The notes under the pieces: generated by a model
The model's database searches: none
Told to the model about the DNA's origin: nothing
Seen by the model: only the letters and a program-made list of their open reading frames with translations
Assembly (NCBI GenBank): GCA_900548215.1
Contig: URJI01000104.1
Span: 1 to 8,769, forward strand
Origin: an uncultured Coprococcus sp.
GTDB taxonomy: Bacteria; Bacillota; Clostridia; Lachnospirales; Lachnospiraceae
Direction of reading: 5' to 3'
DNA length: 8,769 nt
Shown here: in pieces, positions 5,573 through 8,769 of the stretch
Numbering within the stretch: the first letter of the stretch is position 1
Layout of the letters: each line of letters begins with the position of its first letter
Program-made: the position numbers and the translations under genes

Positions 5573-6862
5573 ATGTTTCGATTTGCAATGAATGATTTGT
5601 TACAGTGGAAAGGGAAGAAAAATAGAAAACCTTTAATTATAATGGGAGTCAGACAGGTGGGAAAGACCTGGTTGATGAAGGAATTTGGAAAGAACTGTTA
5701 TGAGAAAATAGCATACATTTCTTTTTATAACAACCAACGTATGAATGCGGTTTTTGAAAATGATTTTGATATTGAACGAATCATAATGAATTTAAATATT
5801 GAGTCAGGAGTAACAATTACTCCAGGGAATACATTGATTATTCTTGATGAGATCCAGAACACACCAAAAGCTTTAGAATCCTTGAAATATTTCTGCGAAG
5901 AAGCACCAGAATACCATATTATAGCAGCAGGGTCACTGCTGGGAGTGGCAATTCATGAGGGAGTGTCGTATCCGGTTGGTAAAGTTGACTTGTTGGATCT
6001 ATATCCGCTTAACTTTAGAGAGTTTTTATATGCTATGGGCGAGAAAAAACTGGCAGATGAATTAAAAACAAAGGACTATTCCATTATTGATAATTTCTCT
6101 GACAAATACCTTTTCTGGTTAAAAAACTATTATTACACGGGAGGAATGCCTGCGGTAGTTGATGCTTTTCGACTAGACAAAGATTATACAGAAGTAAGGC
6201 AGATTCAAAGCGATATATTAAGACAATATGAAGGGGATTTTGGAAAGCATATTGAAAGCAGGGTGCTGCCAAGAATCAGAATGGTGTGGAATTCTATCCC
6301 AATGCAGTTGGCAAAAGAAAACAAAAAATTCTTTTTTGGTCAGATAAAAAAGGGGGCTCGTAGCAGCGAGTTTGAAATAGCAATTCAATGGCTGCTTGAC
6401 TGTGGACTGATTTATAAAGTTAATCGTGTAAATGAACCTCATATGCCTCTAAAAGCATATCAAAGCATGAATGCATATAAATTGTTTATGCTGGATGTCG
6501 GATTGCTGGGGGCATTAAGTGAGTTGCCAGCGACATCCATATTGGAAGGAAATGATATTTTTATAGAATTTAAGGGTGCGCTTACAGAGCAATATGTGTT
6601 GCAGCAGCTGATTTCAGATACGCCGTACACACCGTATTACTATGGGACAGAAAAAGCTACGTTTGAACAGGATTTTTTGATCCAAAAAGAGGCTGCAATT
6701 ATACCTATTGAAGTAAAGGCAGAAACGAATATAAGGTCGCAGAGTCTAAAAGCATATTGCGATAAATTCCATCCTGAGAAAGCTGTACGTTTTTCAACTC
6801 TAAAGTATATGGATCAGGAATGGATGGTAAATATACCACTATATGCGGTATGTAATTTGTAA
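5573..6862 (+). CDS. AAA ATPase with C-terminal DUF4143 domain
   Basis: The product is 429 residues, normal for this family. ATG 5573 is preferred to the GTG at 5540; a modest AAGGA (5558-5562) lies 11 bases before it. The N-terminal ATPase domain has Walker A GVRQVGKT (25-32), Walker B LIILDE (88-93) and the family segment AAGSLLGVAI (118-127), then the YPLNFREFLYAMG motif (144-156). The DUF4143 part follows, with YYYTGGMPAVVDAF (186-199). Its end has a PD-(D/E)XK nuclease-like pattern: Glu339, DFLIQ (Asp367) and IPIEVKA (Glu380, Lys382). These proteins are common, often horizontally moved, and their cellular role is unsettled. It is 26 bases before the alpha/beta hydrolase gene, so the two are probably co-transcribed. 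AT content is higher than in the left part of the window. Confidence 0.93.
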   Translation: MFRFAMNDLLQWKGKKNRKPLIIMGVRQVGKTWLMKEFGKNCYEKIAYISFYNNQRMNAVFENDFDIERIIMNLNIESGVTITPGNTLIILDEIQNTPKALESLKYFCEEAPEYHIIAAGSLLGVAIHEGVSYPVGKVDLLDLYPLNFREFLYAMGEKKLADELKTKDYSIIDNFSDKYLFWLKNYYYTGGMPAVVDAFRLDKDYTEVRQIQSDILRQYEGDFGKHIESRVLPRIRMVWNSIPMQLAKENKKFFFGQIKKGARSSEFEIAIQWLLDCGLIYKVNRVNEPHMPLKAYQSMNAYKLFMLDVGLLGALSELPATSILEGNDIFIEFKGALTEQYVLQQLISDTPYTPYYYGTEKATFEQDFLIQKEAAIIPIEVKAETNIRSQSLKAYCDKFHPEKAVRFSTLKYMDQEWMVNIPLYAVCNL

Positions 6863-6888
6863 ATTTGGGGTTGAAGGAGCAACAATAT

Positions 6889-7509
6889 ATGAAGTATTTA
6901 TATTTGCATGGATTAGGACAAAAACCAGACAGTTGGAATAGAGTAATAAAAGAAACGAAGGTATCGGAAAGTAGTGTCAAATTAAGTTTGGCAGAGATGT
7001 TAGAAGGAAAATCTGCTACATATAAGGAATTATATTCGGCATTCTCATCAGAATGTGACAAGGTGAACGATGAAATTGTCTTATGTGGGCTTTCTCTAGG
7101 CGCTGTTTTGGCACTTAATTATGCGATAGACCACCCAGATAAAGTAAAGTCGCTCGTATTAATTGCAGCACAGTATAAAATGCCTCAAAAATTATTGAAA
7201 GTTCAGAATATGTTGTTTCATCTTATGCCGAATTCGGCATTCAGTAAAATGGGTTTCAAAAAAGCGGATGTTATCAGCCTGTGCGGCACGATGGCTGAAT
7301 TGGATTTCAGTGACTCCCTGCATAAGGTGTCTTGTCCGGTATTGCTCATTTGTGGGGAAAAGGACACTGCAAACAAAAAAACTTCAAAAGAACTTTGCCA
7401 ATATTTGAACAACGCCTGTTTCCATGAACTTGCGAAAACAGGTCATGAAGCAAACATAGAAACTCCGGAAGAGTTGGCGATCGTGTTGCAGAGATTTTAT
7501 GATAATTAA
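6889..7509 (+). CDS. Small alpha/beta hydrolase
   Basis: The product is 206 residues, a compact single-domain hydrolase. ATG 6889 is chosen over the TTG at 6865 because AAGGAG (6874-6879) is nine bases upstream and the protein then starts directly with the first strand, MKYLYLHGLGQ. HG at 7-8 belongs to the oxyanion-hole region. The nucleophile elbow is GLSLG at 67-71 (Ser69), the acid is Asp159 in LLICGEKD, and the base is His186 in KTGHEANIETPEEL, so the Ser-Asp-His triad is complete. Proteins of this fold include esterases, lipases and thioesterases; the substrate cannot be deduced. It follows the ATPase gene by 26 bases and is likely translated from the same message. Confidence 0.92.
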   Translation: MKYLYLHGLGQKPDSWNRVIKETKVSESSVKLSLAEMLEGKSATYKELYSAFSSECDKVNDEIVLCGLSLGAVLALNYAIDHPDKVKSLVLIAAQYKMPQKLLKVQNMLFHLMPNSAFSKMGFKKADVISLCGTMAELDFSDSLHKVSCPVLLICGEKDTANKKTSKELCQYLNNACFHELAKTGHEANIETPEELAIVLQRFYDN

Positions 7510-7511
7510 CA

Positions 7512-7590
7512 TTCCCGGAACATGGTTCAGTGTTTGATATGAAACCATAGGGAATTAAAACTAAGTGAAAAAGTGCAGTAAGTTTTAATT
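7512..7590 (+). promoter_or_regulatory. Two adjacent inverted repeats in the isochorismatase leader
   Basis: The first structure pairs TTCCC (7512-7516) with GGGAA (7550-7554), and ATGGTT (7522-7527) with AACCAT (7543-7548). The second pairs AATTAAAACT (7553-7562) exactly with AGTTTTAATT (7581-7590) across 18 bases. The arms of the two overlap by two bases, and the second ends just before the GAGGAGG ribosome binding site (7592-7598). No T run follows, so neither looks like a standard terminator. A weak promoter candidate overlaps (TTGATA 7534-7539, TAAAAC 7556-7561). A regulatory role is inferred only. Confidence 0.45.
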
Positions 7591-7605
7591 TGAGGAGGCA
7601 AATCT

Positions 7606-8136
7606 GTGGAAAAAAGAATGAAACTACTTGTGATAGATATACAAAAAGGAATAACAGATAGTAGACTTTTTAATTTTGAAGCGTTTATTGATGATACCAT
7701 AAGAATTATAAAAGCAGCTAGAGATAATCAAATAGAGGTTATCTATTTTCAACATGATGATGGACCAGGAACGGGGTTTTCAATCGGTGATGAAGACTTC
7801 GAAATTGCAGAACAAGTGATTCCCAGGGAAGGGGAAAAGATATTTATAAAAAATATCAATAGTAGTTTTGGAAATAAAGATTTTACGGATTATGTTAAAG
7901 ATGATAATACATTAATGATAGTGGGACTACAGACAAACTTCTGTATAGATGCAACTGTGAAATCTGCTTTTGAGAGAGGATATAAAGTAATTGTTCCACA
8001 AGGGGCAAATTCAACATTTGATAACGACTATATGACGGGAGAAGAAACATATAAATATTACAATGATATGATGTGGCCAAAGAGATTTGCTACATGTGTA
8101 TCCGTTGATGAAGCAATTAAATTGATGGAAAGTTAA
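7606..8136 (+). CDS. Isochorismatase-family cysteine hydrolase
   Basis: The product is 176 residues, the usual size for the family. The GTG at 7606 is taken as the start because GAGGAGG (7592-7598) is seven bases upstream; the ATG at 7618 would be too far. The Asp-Lys-Cys triad is present: Asp11 in LLVIDIQKG, Lys82 in FIKNINSSFG, and Cys113 in VGLQTNFCIDATVKSAFERGY, with the normal G-x-x-T-x-x-C spacing. Members hydrolyse isochorismate, nicotinamide or related amides. Lack of siderophore or menaquinone genes nearby argues against true isochorismatase, and the substrate is unknown. The GNAT gene starts 25 bases after its stop, which suggests an operon. The gene is very AT-rich compared with ohyA. 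Confidence 0.93.
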   Translation: MEKRMKLLVIDIQKGITDSRLFNFEAFIDDTIRIIKAARDNQIEVIYFQHDDGPGTGFSIGDEDFEIAEQVIPREGEKIFIKNINSSFGNKDFTDYVKDDNTLMIVGLQTNFCIDATVKSAFERGYKVIVPQGANSTFDNDYMTGEETYKYYNDMMWPKRFATCVSVDEAIKLMES

Positions 8137-8161
8137 ATCGCAATTTGTGGAGGTAACTACG

Positions 8162-8605
8162 ATGGTAGATATTAGAATAATGTCAATAGCAGATTATGAT
8201 GGAGTATATAATTTATGGGTTAATACTCCAGGAATGGGATTAAATTCAACAGATGATAGCAGAGAGGGTATTGAAAAGTATTTAAGACGTAACCCTACAT
8301 CAAGTTTTGTAGCAGAATGTGATGGCACGATAATTGGAATGATTATGGCTGGTCATGACGGAAGACGAGGATATATATATCATACCGCTGTTTTACCAGC
8401 TTATAGAAATCAAGGAATAGCAAAAGGACTTGTTGATTGTGCTATATCTGCTTTAGATAAAGAAGGCATAAATAAAGTAGCTTTGGTTGCTTTTAAAAAG
8501 AATGTTATAGGAAATGGTTTTTGGGAGAATATTGGATTTGTAGATAGAGATGATTTGGTATATAGAAATAAAAACATTCATGTATTAAATAGAATTGATA
8601 CATAA
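8162..8605 (+). CDS. GNAT-family N-acetyltransferase
   Basis: The product is 147 residues, one GNAT domain. ATG 8162 is chosen because GGAGG (8149-8153) lies eight bases upstream; the GTG at 8147 would sit on that site. The acetyl-CoA motif is at about 75-92, with TAVLPAYRNQGIAKGLVD containing the R-x-x-G-x-A loop (82-87). The N-terminal VDIRIMSIADYDGVYNLW and the later GFWENIGFVDRDDLVY (119-134) are typical of the YpeA/RimI-like group. It transfers an acetyl group from acetyl-CoA to an amine; the acceptor (small molecule or protein) is not evident. It shares low GC and tight spacing with the isochorismatase gene, so they were probably acquired and expressed together. Confidence 0.93.
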   Translation: MVDIRIMSIADYDGVYNLWVNTPGMGLNSTDDSREGIEKYLRRNPTSSFVAECDGTIIGMIMAGHDGRRGYIYHTAVLPAYRNQGIAKGLVDCAISALDKEGINKVALVAFKKNVIGNGFWENIGFVDRDDLVYRNKNIHVLNRIDT

Positions 8606-8651
8606 TTCTATGAAGAATTAGTCAACTTGGAATTTGTTTAATGGAGAATGT

Positions 8652-8769
8652 ATGAAGAAGAGAATAACACTTATTGTTGTTTTGATGCTAATAATTGTTG
8701 TTTTATATGTGTTATATTGTTTTAATTATATTCCACATAAAAAATATACAAATGCAGATTTCAATATAG
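8652..8769 (+). CDS. N-terminally anchored protein, 3' end outside window (possibly DUF1287)
   Basis: ATG 8652 follows GGAGA (8643-8647) by four bases. The 39 visible residues are MKKR, a hydrophobic helix (about 5-24), then CFNYIPHKKYTNADFNI, and the frame is open to the window edge. It is a signal anchor or uncleaved signal sequence. The cysteine at 23 follows VLY, not a good lipobox. The IPHKKYTNADF start just after the membrane resembles what I recall of clostridial DUF1287 proteins, a family related to cell-wall hydrolases, but too little is visible to be sure. It begins 46 bases after the GNAT stop. Confidence 0.6.
   Translation, partial: MKKRITLIVVLMLIIVVLYVLYCFNYIPHKKYTNADFNI

Noticed and set aside
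5573..7509. ATPase plus hydrolase considered as an anti-phage defence pair
   Set aside because: There is no known defence effector domain, no mobile element or other defence gene in view, and the DUF4143 ATPase is too widespread to support that claim from context alone.
8603..8620. 7-bp inverted repeat at the GNAT stop codon, considered as a terminator
   Set aside because: The stem is AT-rich and weak and is not followed by a T run.

Overview
The window looks like chromosomal DNA of a low-to-medium GC gut Firmicute, most likely a Lachnospiraceae member (Agathobacter/Roseburia-like). This rests on strong AGGAGG-type ribosome binding sites, the form of the oleate hydratase, Gram-positive style hairpin-plus-T terminators and typical promoter spacing. 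The genus is an inference; there is no rRNA or other marker gene. All recognised genes are on the + strand.

Left part (1-3090): the 3' end of a PAS-GGDEF diguanylate cyclase gene closes with a near-perfect terminator. Next comes a leader carrying two 86-bp tandem repeats. Each repeat holds a Shine-Dalgarno sequence, a 17-codon mini-ORF and a hairpin covering its start codon. The leader runs directly into ohyA, an FAD-dependent oleate hydratase with both catalytic residues in place and an unusual hydrophobic N-terminal extension. A terminator follows ohyA.

Middle part (3091-5380): a REP-like GC-rich palindrome lies just upstream of a good sigma-A promoter that drives a Nudix hydrolase gene. 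After it comes about 700 bp of decayed coding material: pieces of a small membrane protein with an in-frame stop and a frameshift, and a PPC/DUF296 DNA-binding protein gene reduced to its N-terminal and GGHL-motif ends. An unknown four-helix membrane protein with two extracytoplasmic domains follows, closed by a terminator.

Right part (5381-8769): more AT-rich DNA with an AAA ATPase (DUF4143 type), a small alpha/beta hydrolase, an isochorismatase-family cysteine hydrolase, a GNAT acetyltransferase and the start of a membrane-anchored protein cut by the window edge. Gaps of 25-26 bp suggest co-transcription of ATPase with hydrolase and of isochorismatase with GNAT. Base composition falls sharply from ohyA to the isochorismatase/GNAT pair, so this side looks like accessory or transferred DNA. 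The genes do not form one obvious pathway. The most interesting unexplained structure is the duplicated mini-ORF leader in front of ohyA.
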